NCBI GenBank assembly: GCA_964607765.1
Contig: CAZSNT010000098.1
Coordinates: 1-38,122 of the forward strand
Direction: 5' to 3'
Source: CAZSNT01 sp964607765
GTDB lineage: Bacteria; Verrucomicrobiota; Lentisphaeria; Oligosphaerales; JABHEG01
DNA: 38,122 bases
Below are positions 1-7,761 of this stretch, in pieces; position 1 is the stretch's first letter; each line of letters begins with the position of its first letter. The notes under the pieces were generated by a model, which worked only from the letters and a program-made list of their open reading frames with translations, ran no database searches and was not told the DNA's origin. Both the position numbers and the translations under genes were made by a program.

Positions 1-36
1 GCCTTAATAGGCTCCCTTGCAGACACATATGATCAA

Positions 37-76
37 CGCGACATCGTGTCGCGACTGAACGCCGCTCCTCAGCGGC
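37..76. repeat. Two adjacent hairpins at the 3' end of the first small gene
   Basis: Positions 37-53 are a perfect inverted repeat (CGCGACA, 3-nt loop, TGTCGCG). Positions 61-76 form a second one (GCCGCT, loop CCTC, AGCGGC) that overlaps the stop codon of the leftward gene ending at 69. Neither is followed by a T-tract on the gene's strand. They could be a transcription-ending or RNA-protecting structure, or part of an integron attC-like site; I could not fit the attC consensus core (RYYYAAC...GTTRRRY) to them. Confidence 0.45.
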
Positions 77-572
77 GCTGTGTCGACGGGGGCGACGTAG
101 GAGCGCCCGGCGATGCAGCGTCAGCTGCAGGAGCATGTTCTGCCTTTCTTCTCATGATGACCAATCCTGCCACCATCGGCAATGGAATGGCAATATGCGG
201 CAGCACCATGTAGTTGAACAGCCCCACAATGCTCTCGATCGACCACAGTCCCGTGTCCGGGAATAGCCTGGCCGATGTCACAGACACCACCCAGAACCCG
301 ACAAAGGACAGGAACCATATCCCCCCCACTGTCGGAGCCAACCGAAGATACTGAAATCGATTGGGCTTCAGCAGCAACGGCGTGGCCGCGAGTACGACAA
401 GAGCCAGCGTCCCGTACATCGCAATTTCCTCAATGCCCTTGCCCGGCCTGGCAAACACCTTGAAGATATTCTGTCCTGCACCTGAGTGATTGGGCAGGAG
501 AATTGCCCACAGCATGTACAGAATCCAGATTCTTGCTTTCGTTATCTTCATTTTCGAGCAGAACGCCTGCAT
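69..572 (-). CDS. Small multi-pass membrane protein of unknown function (possible cassette gene)
   Basis: I do not recognise this 167-residue protein. About four hydrophobic segments are visible (near residues 14-27, 50-68, 77-98 and 121-140), followed by a polar Ala/Pro/Ser-rich C-terminal tail of about 25 residues, so it is probably an inner-membrane protein. The start is uncertain: the ATG at 572 gives seven extra residues before a second ATG at 551 (MKITKARIW), which looks like a more natural N-terminus, and neither has a clear ribosome-binding site. It lies downstream of another small gene on the same strand, both pointing away from the integrase at 1531, which is how integron cassette genes sit. 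The function cannot be inferred. Confidence 0.6.
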   Translation of the reverse strand: MQAFCSKMKITKARIWILYMLWAILLPNHSGAGQNIFKVFARPGKGIEEIAMYGTLALVVLAATPLLLKPNRFQYLRLAPTVGGIWFLSFVGFWVVSVTSARLFPDTGLWSIESIVGLFNYMVLPHIAIPLPMVAGLVIMRRKAEHAPAADAASPGAPTSPPSTQRR

Positions 573-606
573 CTGCGGCGGGGTTACGCGTCCGTAGAAT
601 GCTCTG

Positions 607-1081
607 GTTGGGGCCGTCCTATTGATTCATGGCTTCATAGTAAACACGTAACCTTCGAACAAACGGAAGTGCTCAACAGGCACTACCGTCAGGGACACAT
701 CAAGGGCAACGGCATCCTCTTCCTCATCTCCACTCCAGCAGTCCAGCAGGTCAACCTGACGTCCGCGCTGGACTATTCCCCGCAGGATGTCATGAAGCTG
801 GCGGGTGGCATCAATCTCGTCTTGGTCTTCTGGGAACCACTCCTCTGGTGGCCCGAACCCCAGCTCAATCGATCCATGACTAAGATGGCGAAAGGTGCAG
901 GAGCATCCCGACTGCGAACCGACGAACCACCTGTGCTCATGTTTCAGGATCCGTGGACACGGCGACCAAGTCTCGGCTGAGGGCTCCCGGAATCGCACCA
1001 GCTCGGACGACCGACATGAAAGGTCATCGGCGCAATCGGTCGATATGTAAACCATGTAGCACATCTGTTCTCAGCCCCAAC
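607..1081 (-). other. Candidate gene-cassette unit bounded by an inverted 8-mer
   Basis: GTTGGGGC at 607-614 and its exact reverse complement GCCCCAAC at 1074-1081 bracket the small leftward gene 627-1064 with almost no spare sequence. In integron arrays each cassette starts at a GTTRRRY core and ends in an attC whose R'' box is the complement. The 8-mers resemble such cores but have one G too many for a strict match. I could not find convincing L boxes or a full attC fold, so the cassette call rests on geometry and this inverted pair. Confidence 0.3.
627..1064 (-). CDS. Conserved hypothetical protein with MCYMVYIST N-terminus
   Basis: This 145-residue soluble protein begins MCYMVYISTD and contains a Cys-rich patch (SGCSCTFRHL) and a Trp/Glu/Asp-rich middle (GFGPPEEWFPEDQDE). 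From memory it resembles a family of small bacterial hypothetical proteins that start MCYMVYLST and share the SGCSCTFRH patch; the family has no function known to me. The conserved Cys and His residues could bind a metal, but that is only inference. The ATG at 1064 gives the conserved N-terminus directly, so the start is trusted. It is the gene nearest to and diverging from the integrase, the place expected for the first cassette of an integron. Confidence 0.7.
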   Translation of the reverse strand: MCYMVYISTDCADDLSCRSSELVRFREPSAETWSPCPRILKHEHRWFVGSQSGCSCTFRHLSHGSIELGFGPPEEWFPEDQDEIDATRQLHDILRGIVQRGRQVDLLDCWSGDEEEDAVALDVSLTVVPVEHFRLFEGYVFTMKP

Positions 1082-1471
1082 ACTGACCAGTCCGCCCGCG
1101 GCTTTCCATAACTCCGCCGACTATGAACATCACCAAGTGCGTCGCTGAGGCACTCTCGCTTGAGCTCAACGGTTATTGAGCATCATGACGTCTTCTGGGG
1201 AGGGGGTGTCAGCTTCCCCCTCGACTGGTTTAACGGTAGCGCCGGCACGATCGGAAGGCAAGCGTACCTGGCGGTGACGCGATTGCCGGCACTTAGCACT
1301 ATTATGAAGCAGCCATATATGAACTTAGCATGGCCGGCGTCTTCTGGGTGGCGCGCGCCGACGATGGATGCCGGGCTTCCGGGCTTAGGCCTGCCTGCGG
1401 ATCTGCATGGACAGCGGCAATCCGTTGCCCGACTGGAACGATACGCACGCATATTTATTTGCCTTACCCCC
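1065..1471. other. Gene-free region upstream of intI; candidate attI zone
   Basis: About 400 bases lie between the diverging small gene and the integrase promoter with no convincing gene. Two matches to the integron core GTTRRRY lie on the minus strand: GTTAAAC (1234-1228) and GTTGAGC (1170-1164). The second is embedded in an inverted repeat (GCTCAA 1164-1169, TTGAGC 1176-1181). A core next to the intI 5' end is where attI belongs, and GTTAAAC is the better candidate by position. Short degenerate motifs like this occur by chance, so confidence is low. Confidence 0.3.
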
Positions 1472-1503
1472 TTGCCAGGCTATGTTGTACTAGCTACTAT
1501 AAT
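1472..1503 (+). promoter_or_regulatory. Candidate sigma70-like promoter of the integron integrase
   Basis: A perfect TATAAT lies at 1498-1503, about 27 bases before the integrase ATG. The best -35 is TTGCCA at 1472-1477, with a 20-nt spacer that is longer than usual. The surrounding 60 bases are AT-richer than the rest of the region. No LexA box was recognised. Confidence 0.4.
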
Positions 1504-1530
1504 GACAGAGCCAATCACGGAGAAGCCGTA

Positions 1531-3222
1531 ATGGATGAGATGATCCGGGCCTACGAGGAGTTCCTGCGCCAGCGCCGTCTGGTGCAGGCGGACCGTATTC
1601 CGCACTTTGGGCGTTGGGCCCGTCAGTTCCTGGAGTTCTGCCGTCCCATTCGCGAGCGTGGGTTTGAGCGCTGCCTCACGGCGTTCACCGCGGTCTTGCG
1701 CGACTTGGAGCACCGTTCAGACTGGCACATCCGCCAGGCGCGCGACGCCGCGCGAGTCTACTACTACCAGTTCCGCGGCAACCCGCGTGAGCCGGGGGCC
1801 GGTGACGTTCCTATGGACTCGGTCGAGGATCTGGTGAGGATCATGCGCGAGGAACTGCGCATGCGCGGACTCGCCCTCAAGACCGAGACTACGTACCTGA
1901 GCTGGGTGAAGCGCTTCTTGCGGTATTGTCAGGAAGTGGGTGTGTCGGATGTACCGCCTGACGCGTCGCGCGTACGCGACTACTTGACGTATCTGGCGCT
2001 CAAGCGGGACGTGGCGGCATCCACTCAGAACCAGGCATTCAACGCGCTGTTGTTCCTGTACCGTGAGGTGCTGGGCCGGGAGCTTCGGGACATGGGCACC
2101 ACGCCGCGCGCCAAGTCCGGGCGCAAGCTGCCCGTGGTACTCTCGCCCAACGAGATGCTGCGCGTACTGGACGCGGTCGATGCCAACTACCGCCTGCACC
2201 TCGATCTGATGTACGGCTGCGGGCTGCGCCTGCAGGAGTTCTGCCGCTTGCGGGTGAAGGACGTTGACTTCGATCTGATGACTGTGACGGTGCGTTCGGG
2301 CAAGGGCGACAAGGACCGCACCGTGATGCTGCCCGAGCACGTCGTCGGTGCATTGCAGGCCCAGATCGAGCAAACGCGGCGCCTGCACGCAGCGGATTTC
2401 GCTGCCGGGCGCGGCGAAGTGTGGCTGCCGCATGCGTTGCAGCGAAAGTACCGGTCGGCGGCGAGGGAATTCGGCTGGCAGTACATCTTCCCCTCGAACA
2501 GCCTTTCGGTCGATCCTGAGAGTGGCTGCACCCGTCGTCAGCACATCAGCCGCAGCACGGTCCAGCGCGCGGTGCGTCGTGCGGTCAAGGCTGCCGGGAT
2601 CACCAAACCGGCCACGGCGCACACGCTTCGCCACTCGTTCGCCACGCACCTACTAATAGCGAACATCGACATCCGGGAAGTGCAGGAGTATCTGGGTCAC
2701 GAGAAGCTCGAGACGACGCAGATTTACACGCATGTGCTTCGCGAGGTGCGTCCGCCGGCTGACAGCCCGCTGGACACGCTGCTGCGCGGCGGCTTCCGTG
2801 CCTTGGCCGAGCGCGGCCGGCTCGGCGGCCGGTCCCCCGCCAGCGATGCTTCTGCCGCACCGAACATGACACCCGGGCCAGAGTGGATTCCGCCCGATCG
2901 GGCGACAGGAGACGCCCCAACTCACTCCCTTGATCATGATCCGACCGAGGCCAGTGTGGAACCGAGCTGCCCTGACGCCAAGGAGCATCCGGCCGCGGGG
3001 GCCGCAGTCAGCGTGTCCGGCAGTTGCGAGCCGTCAGGCCTGGCCGAGGCGGCGTTGCGTGCGGTGCACGGCATAGCGAGTAACGCAAGCCAGGCGTTGC
3101 CGGCACGCGACACGGTGCCTGGGTCCGCCGGGCCGGGACGGCAGCGGAGCAACAGGCACAGCCGGGGTGTGCAGCGTTCGCCGCCACGCGGCTGGACGCA
3201 CGGTCCGCCGGCCCCGCCCTAA
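1531..3222 (+). CDS. intI: Integron-type integrase (tyrosine recombinase) with N- and C-terminal extensions
   Basis: A site-specific recombinase of the tyrosine family, 563 residues. The catalytic set is visible: Arg233 (GLRLQE), His364-x-x-Arg367 (HTLRHSFATHLL), His390 (LGHEK) and Tyr399 (TTQIYTHV). The insertion around residues 311-321 (AREFGWQYIFP) and the SPLD ending (412-415) are hallmarks that separate integron integrases from XerC/D. The core-binding domain starts near residue 95. The first 95 residues look like an extra SAM-like DNA-binding region, as in some long integron integrases. Residues 418-563 are a low-complexity Ala/Pro/Ser/Arg-rich tail absent from classical IntI (about 320-340 residues). 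ATG 1531 is chosen for a GGAG eight bases upstream and the promoter at 1498; the open frame runs back to 1330 without coding character. The gene ends inside the repeat word CCCTAATCCC. Confidence 0.9.
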   Translation: MDEMIRAYEEFLRQRRLVQADRIPHFGRWARQFLEFCRPIRERGFERCLTAFTAVLRDLEHRSDWHIRQARDAARVYYYQFRGNPREPGAGDVPMDSVEDLVRIMREELRMRGLALKTETTYLSWVKRFLRYCQEVGVSDVPPDASRVRDYLTYLALKRDVAASTQNQAFNALLFLYREVLGRELRDMGTTPRAKSGRKLPVVLSPNEMLRVLDAVDANYRLHLDLMYGCGLRLQEFCRLRVKDVDFDLMTVTVRSGKGDKDRTVMLPEHVVGALQAQIEQTRRLHAADFAAGRGEVWLPHALQRKYRSAAREFGWQYIFPSNSLSVDPESGCTRRQHISRSTVQRAVRRAVKAAGITKPATAHTLRHSFATHLLIANIDIREVQEYLGHEKLETTQIYTHVLREVRPPADSPLDTLLRGGFRALAERGRLGGRSPASDASAAPNMTPGPEWIPPDRATGDAPTHSLDHDPTEASVEPSCPDAKEHPAAGAAVSVSGSCEPSGLAEAALRAVHGIASNASQALPARDTVPGSAGPGRQRSNRHSRGVQRSPPRGWTHGPPAPP

Positions 3223-3226
3223 TCCC

Positions 3227-3364
3227 GAATGCCGCTAAGACAGGCCCCGAGAAAAAGATGAGGTAAAGAGATGACGTAGAGAGATGAGGTAGGGAAATGG
3301 GCATGCAATGCCTACTCTCCTTACCTACTCTCCCTACTCAATCTCCCTCAACTCAGCGCCATTC
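3227..3364. mobile_element. MITE-like non-coding element between convergent genes
   Basis: A 138-base element with imperfect terminal inverted repeats: GAATGCCGCTAAG at the left and, read inward from the right, GAATGGCGCTGAG (11 of 13 match). Inside, the left arm repeats the word GATGAGGTA with variants and the right arm carries its complement (TACCTACTCTCC), folding around a centre at 3299-3311 (GGCAT, loop, ATGCC). Flanking sequences CCCTAATCCC (3217-3226) and CCCTAGTCCC (3367-3376) could be a diverged target duplication, but they are themselves copies of the common repeat word, so this is weaker than for the elements at 16.9 and 31.0 kb. It fills the space between the convergent stops of intI and the gene at 3369-4556 and may also act as a bidirectional terminator. 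Confidence 0.5.
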
Positions 3365-3368
3365 CACC

Positions 3369-4556
3369 CTAGTCCCGGTTTCGAGAGTGCGACGAGACAC
3401 GCGACGTGCGAGGTTGCCTGGCGGGCGCATCGGGCTTGCCCTGCGGCAGTGCGGACAGGGCCTGCTTGCGGAAGTCGTCGATGCGGTCTTTGTCCAGGGG
3501 CAGGTAGCGGCGACGGCGGCGACGGCGTTCGAGTTCGTCGCCCTTGAGGATGAGGCTGGTGATGTGGCGGCCCTGCTCGCTGAACGCGTGCAGACGCCCG
3601 GCGCGGCCGAGGACGATGACTGAGTGTTTGACGGTATCGCTGAGGAAATCGGTTGCCGACGCCTCGACCAGGTCGTCGTGCGCCTTGTGCACGGGACGTC
3701 GCTGCTGGCCGCGCACTTCGGCGTGAGCCGTGCGCCGGTAGTGCTGCCGGCCTTTGCGCTCGAGCGAGTGGGCCAGGTGCCGCAGGATGGCGAAGCCGCG
3801 CTTCTCCACGTCACCGCGCAGTTTGCGCTGCGGATTGCTCTGCCACAGCCCGCTCAGCGAGAACACCTCGCGCCGCGCGTGGGCGATCGCATCGAAGATC
3901 CGGTGGAACGCCGACCGCTTGTCGGCGGGCGCGTTGGCGAGGGCGTCCCGGACCCGCGGGTCCGTGATGACCTGAAGATGCAGCCGGTGATCGCGGGTCT
4001 CCACCAGTTGGGCGGTGAGGCCGCTGCGCAGCGATTTGAGCATGATGTGGCCGGCCACGACCTGGCCCCAGATCCGGTAGGTCAGGCTGTTCTTGCCGAA
4101 CGACACGAGTTGCTCGGATGTCAGACGGCGACGGCCCACGACGCGGGCCAGGACCTCGGGGCGCGGCGCGAACAGCAGGTCAGTCCGGTTGTCGCCGAGC
4201 TGTAGCAAGAAGTTGAAGAGCTCTTCCCAGGCCGGGCGCCCGGTCGACTCGTAGCCGGTGAAAACGGCGCCCGGCGCGGGCATGACCGCGTGGTCGCAGG
4301 ATGCGGAGCCGCAGGCGTAGCAATAGACGTGCCCGGTGCGCACGATGTGGTGTTCCGACACCACCTCCGCAGCCTGTTTGAGGGCCTCGTCCACAAGCTC
4401 GGCCGCGCCCATGTCAGTGTGCCAGAACAGGCAGAAGTCGGAGAGATCGAGCGTGGGGTCGGCCGCAACCGCGCCACAGTCGCCGAGCGCTGCGGCCTGC
4501 AGGTCGCGCAACGCCCGGACAGCGGCGTCGGCCTTCTCGTGGAGCTCGGAAGACAA
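3369..4556 (-). CDS. Conserved-looking protein of unknown function with a Cys/His zinc-binding motif
   Basis: I do not recognise this 395-residue soluble protein. Near the N-terminus a CxxCxxxxCxH cluster (Cys79, Cys82, Cys87, His89; CYACGSASCDH) looks like a structural zinc site and is reminiscent of, but not identical to, the SWIM pattern. The C-terminal part has a run of seven Arg (GDELERRRRRRRYLP) and a basic tail, suggesting contact with nucleic acid. The gene starts 30 bases after the parC stop on the same strand, so it is probably co-transcribed with parE-parC and is the last gene of that unit, ending at the element 3227-3364. A link to DNA topology or chromosome structure is a guess from position and charge only. 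Confidence 0.65.
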   Translation of the reverse strand: MSSELHEKADAAVRALRDLQAAALGDCGAVAADPTLDLSDFCLFWHTDMGAAELVDEALKQAAEVVSEHHIVRTGHVYCYACGSASCDHAVMPAPGAVFTGYESTGRPAWEELFNFLLQLGDNRTDLLFAPRPEVLARVVGRRRLTSEQLVSFGKNSLTYRIWGQVVAGHIMLKSLRSGLTAQLVETRDHRLHLQVITDPRVRDALANAPADKRSAFHRIFDAIAHARREVFSLSGLWQSNPQRKLRGDVEKRGFAILRHLAHSLERKGRQHYRRTAHAEVRGQQRRPVHKAHDDLVEASATDFLSDTVKHSVIVLGRAGRLHAFSEQGRHITSLILKGDELERRRRRRRYLPLDKDRIDDFRKQALSALPQGKPDAPARQPRTSRVSSHSRNRD

Positions 4557-4586
4557 CGCTTCTTCCTCCGCTTCAAGGGGTTCACA

Positions 4587-7500
4587 TCATTCCAGGAAGA
4601 ACGGCGTCTCTTCGTCGATGAGCTTACGCCCCGGCGCAGGACTGCCCGGCTCGGGCCCTGCCGGCTCGGGTGGCGGCGCAGCGCCTGAGGCGGCCGTTGC
4701 CGAAGCGCCGGCGTTCTGTTCGGCTTCTGGTTCCGGCTCGGCAGCGGCCGATGGCCGCTTGCCCGACGCCCCGATCTCGGAGGCACGGGCTGCCCGACGC
4801 TGCCACTCCGCCGCCACAGCGCGTGTGGTCCTGCCGTGTCCCTTGCGCTTGGCGCCAGCGGCGGCAGCCGCTGGCTTAGCCGGCGCGGACTTCGCGGCCT
4901 TCGTCGGCCCGGACTTCGCAGGCTTCGGCGCCGGTGCGGACTTCGCAGCCTTCGTCGGCGCGGACTTCGCAGGCGTCTTATCTGCAGCCTTCGCAGGCTT
5001 CGGTGCCGGTGCGGACGTCGCAGCTACCGGCTTTGCGGACGTCGCAGGCGTCTTATCGGCAGACTTCGCAGGCTTCGGTGCCGGTCCGGACTTCGCGGGC
5101 TTCGGCGCCGGTGCGGACTTCGCAGCTTTCGGTGCCGGTGCGGACTTCGCAGCCGCCGGCTTTGCGGACTTCGCGGGCTTCGGTGCCGGTGCGGACTTCG
5201 CAGGCTTCTTATCGGCGGACTTCGCAGGCTTCGGCGCCGGTGCGGACTTCGCAGGCTTCGGCTTTGCGGACTTCGCGGCCTTGGCCGGTGCGGACTTCAC
5301 TGCTTTCGTCGGTGCGGACTTCGCAGGCGTCTTATCGGCAGACTTCGCAGGCTTCGGCGCCGGTGCGGACTTCGCAGGTGTCTTATCGGCGGACTTCGCA
5401 GACTTCGGCGCCGGTGCGGACTTCGCAGCTACCGGCTTTGCGGACTTCGCGGCTTTGGCCGGTGCGGACTTCGCGGGCTTCGGTGCCGGCGCGGACTTCG
5501 CAGGCCTCGGCTTTGCGGACTTCGCGGGCTTCGGTGCCGGTGCGGACTTCGCAGGCGCCGGGCTAGGCGCCGCTCTGGGAGCGGTGTCAGCGGCCTCCTC
5601 CGGCGGCTCGGTCGCGGGGTCCGATGCGTGGGCGGCAGCGCCAGCCCCGTTCGCTGCAGCCGCGCTGCTTGTCGCGTCGCCCGCGCCATTCTGAGCGGAG
5701 CCGTTCGGAGCAGCGGTGCCACGCTTGAGTTGGGTGACGGCCGCTATGCGATGGGTCGTGATCTTGAAGCCGCGTGCTTTGGTGGAGCGGATGGGCAGCG
5801 AATCGAAGTCCACGTCCACGTGAGGCGTGGTGAGCCGGCGACTGGCCTTGAGTTCACAACGCACGACCACGCCGTAGTTCGTGTAGAGGTTCTCGATGAT
5901 GCAGCCCGGCGGCGCGGCGACGTACTCTTTCTCCAGGATATACTTGTCGATCCGGAAGCGTTTGGCGTAGGAGACGCCCTTTTTCCGCTCCCGATAGATC
6001 ATTGAGTAGACCTGGTCCTTGTTCGCTTTCAGCAGGTACTTGACGGCGCCAACGTAGAGTTTGTCGGGCACAGCCACGACGCGGAACTTGCCGCTGTTCT
6101 GCAGCAGCACGAGCCGGTCGAACTCCGTGCAGGTCAGCATGTCCTCGTTCTTGTTGCTGTTCTTGACGTCCGTGCCCACGAAGTGATTGACCCGGTCATG
6201 GCCGACCTTGATGTTCTTCAGTGCGACCTGACGCACATCGATGTGCTCCAGGTCGGCGATCCTCGTGCGGCGCGGGAACAGTTTGCCGTACTTGTCGAGC
6301 AGCGCCTTGATGTAGGCGATGGTAAAGTCGATCAGGTGCGCGAGGTTGTGCTTGGTCTCCTCAATGCGCCGCAGGATGTCGTCCAGTTCGGCCCGGTTCT
6401 TGTTGATATCGAACAGCGAGATCCGGCGAATCTGGATCTGGAGCAGTTTCTGGATGTCTTCGTCGGTGATGTCACGCGTCAGCTGATCGCGGAACTTCTC
6501 CAGCCCGGCCCTCACCTCGGACATGACCAACTCGAACGTCTCGCACTCCTCGATGCGCTTGTAGATCCGGTTTTCGATGAAGATCTGGGCCAGCGTCTTG
6601 TCATGGAACCGGTCCTGGAGCTTGCCCAGTTCGATCTCCTGCTCACGCTTCAGGTTATCCACGAGCCTGTCCGTGACCAGTTGCAGGATTTCAGTGACGG
6701 TCATCAGCCGCGGCTGATTCTCGTGGATGACGACGATGTTGGAGGATATGCTGACTTCGCAGTCGGTGTAGGCGTACAAGCGCTTGAGCGTGTCCGCAGC
6801 ATGGGTGCCGCGAGGCAGCGTAATCTCGATCTGCACCTTCTCCGCCGTGTAGTCACTGATGTTCGCTATCTTGATCTTGCCCTTGCGCGCGGCGTCCTCG
6901 ATGGAGGCCATCAGGGACTCGGTGGTCCTGGAGGCCGGGATCTCGTGGATGACGAGGGTTTTGTCGTCGATCACTTCGATGGCCGCGCGCACTTTGATAC
7001 GGCCGGCGCCGTCCTCGTAGGCACCGACGTCCATGGTCCCGCCGGTCAGGAAATCCGGATAGACCTTGTTCGTGCGTCCCTTGAGGTAAGCGATCTGTGC
7101 TCTGAGCAGTTCACGGAAGTTGTGCGGTAGGATCCGCGTTGTCATGCCCACGGCGATACCGTCGGAGCCGAGCATGAGCGCTGCCGGCACTTTGGCGGGC
7201 AGGCTGACCGGCTCGCGGTTCCGTCCGTCGTATGAGTCCACAAACTCGGTGATCTCGGGGTTGAACAGGACCTCGCGCGCGAGGGGTGTCAATCGGCACT
7301 CGATGTACCGGGCCGCGGAGGCCGGATCGCCGGTGTGGATGTTGCCGAAGTTCCCCTGCCGATCGATGAAGTATTCCTTGTTGGCCAGCACGACCAGGGC
7401 GCTGCCGATCGAGGCATCGCCGTGGGGGTGGAACTGCATGGTGTGGCCCACGACGTTCGCCACTTTGTGGAAGCGGCCGTCGTCCATGATGTGCAGCGAA

Positions 7501-7751
7501 TGCAGAATGCGGCGCTGCACCGGCTTGAGGCCGTCGAACACATCCGGGATCGCGCGTTCGCGGATCACGTAGGACGCGTACTCGATGAAGTTGGTGGACA
7601 TCAGGGCGCGGAGACTGTCTTCCTCATCCGACTTGGCCTGCTCGGCCTCGTCGGCGACGTCTTCGCCGTTGTCCGCCTCGGGCTCCGTGACAGCGGGTTC
7701 CGGAACTTCGGGAGCCGGAGTACTTTGTTTGTTCTTGCTCTTTTTCGGCAT
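4587..7751 (-). CDS. parC: Type IIA topoisomerase subunit A (ParC/GyrA-like) with histone-H1-like tail
   Basis: The DNA-cleaving and rejoining subunit of a type IIA topoisomerase, 1054 residues. Residues 45-540 or so are the breakage-reunion core: the helix-turn-helix entry (AIPDVFDGLKPVQRRIL), the FHPHGDAS motif near 107-114 and the catalytic Tyr149 (ASAARYIE). A short C-terminal domain follows, with blade-like stretches such as DRLVLLQNSGKFRVVAV, not obviously a full GyrA beta-pinwheel. Residues about 724-968 are a Lys/Ala/Pro/Ser tail built on AKSAP and KPAKSA repeats, then a charged end (GRKLIDEETPFFLE). ATG 7751 is chosen because it lies 10 bases after the parE stop and starts a Lys-rich N-terminus; the frame extends to 7892 only by reading through the end of parE. 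ParC and GyrA are hard to tell apart here; pairing with the 601-residue ParE-like subunit favours topoisomerase IV. Confidence 0.88.
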   Translation of the reverse strand: MPKKSKNKQSTPAPEVPEPAVTEPEADNGEDVADEAEQAKSDEEDSLRALMSTNFIEYASYVIRERAIPDVFDGLKPVQRRILHSLHIMDDGRFHKVANVVGHTMQFHPHGDASIGSALVVLANKEYFIDRQGNFGNIHTGDPASAARYIECRLTPLAREVLFNPEITEFVDSYDGRNREPVSLPAKVPAALMLGSDGIAVGMTTRILPHNFRELLRAQIAYLKGRTNKVYPDFLTGGTMDVGAYEDGAGRIKVRAAIEVIDDKTLVIHEIPASRTTESLMASIEDAARKGKIKIANISDYTAEKVQIEITLPRGTHAADTLKRLYAYTDCEVSISSNIVVIHENQPRLMTVTEILQLVTDRLVDNLKREQEIELGKLQDRFHDKTLAQIFIENRIYKRIEECETFELVMSEVRAGLEKFRDQLTRDITDEDIQKLLQIQIRRISLFDINKNRAELDDILRRIEETKHNLAHLIDFTIAYIKALLDKYGKLFPRRTRIADLEHIDVRQVALKNIKVGHDRVNHFVGTDVKNSNKNEDMLTCTEFDRLVLLQNSGKFRVVAVPDKLYVGAVKYLLKANKDQVYSMIYRERKKGVSYAKRFRIDKYILEKEYVAAPPGCIIENLYTNYGVVVRCELKASRRLTTPHVDVDFDSLPIRSTKARGFKITTHRIAAVTQLKRGTAAPNGSAQNGAGDATSSAAAANGAGAAAHASDPATEPPEEAADTAPRAAPSPAPAKSAPAPKPAKSAKPRPAKSAPAPKPAKSAPAKAAKSAKPVAAKSAPAPKSAKSADKTPAKSAPAPKPAKSADKTPAKSAPTKAVKSAPAKAAKSAKPKPAKSAPAPKPAKSADKKPAKSAPAPKPAKSAKPAAAKSAPAPKAAKSAPAPKPAKSGPAPKPAKSADKTPATSAKPVAATSAPAPKPAKAADKTPAKSAPTKAAKSAPAPKPAKSGPTKAAKSAPAKPAAAAAGAKRKGHGRTTRAVAAEWQRRAARASEIGASGKRPSAAAEPEPEAEQNAGASATAASGAAPPPEPAGPEPGSPAPGRKLIDEETPFFLE
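4883..5563 (-). repeat. Degenerate tandem repeats encoding the AKS-rich ParC tail
   Basis: The octamer GACTTCGC (plus strand; it encodes Ala-Lys-Ser on the gene strand) recurs over twenty times in 680 bases, in units of about 24-48 bases joined by GGCTTCGGCGCCGGT-type spacers. All units stay in frame with parC. Near-identical copies make this stretch prone to slippage, so tail length is likely to vary between strains. It is also a place where short-read assembly can fail. Confidence 0.9.
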
Positions 7752-7761
7752 GGCACTAGCG

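Noticed and set aside
33..626. Canonical attC sites at the ends of the two small genes
   Set aside because: Hairpins and core-like 8-mers exist, but no paired RYYYAAC and GTTRRRY with L boxes at proper spacing could be found by eye.
4336..5694. Plus-strand open frame encoding a long Phe/Ala/Gly/Asp repeat protein
   Set aside because: It is the antisense reading of the ParC tail repeats. ParC has conserved motifs on the other strand, and the repeat only arises because the tail repeats have no stops in this frame.
4836..6005. Plus-strand open frame encoding an Arg/Leu/Cys/Gly repeat protein
   Set aside because: Another antisense frame over the same tandem repeats and the conserved ParC C-terminal domain; no start signal and no family resemblance.
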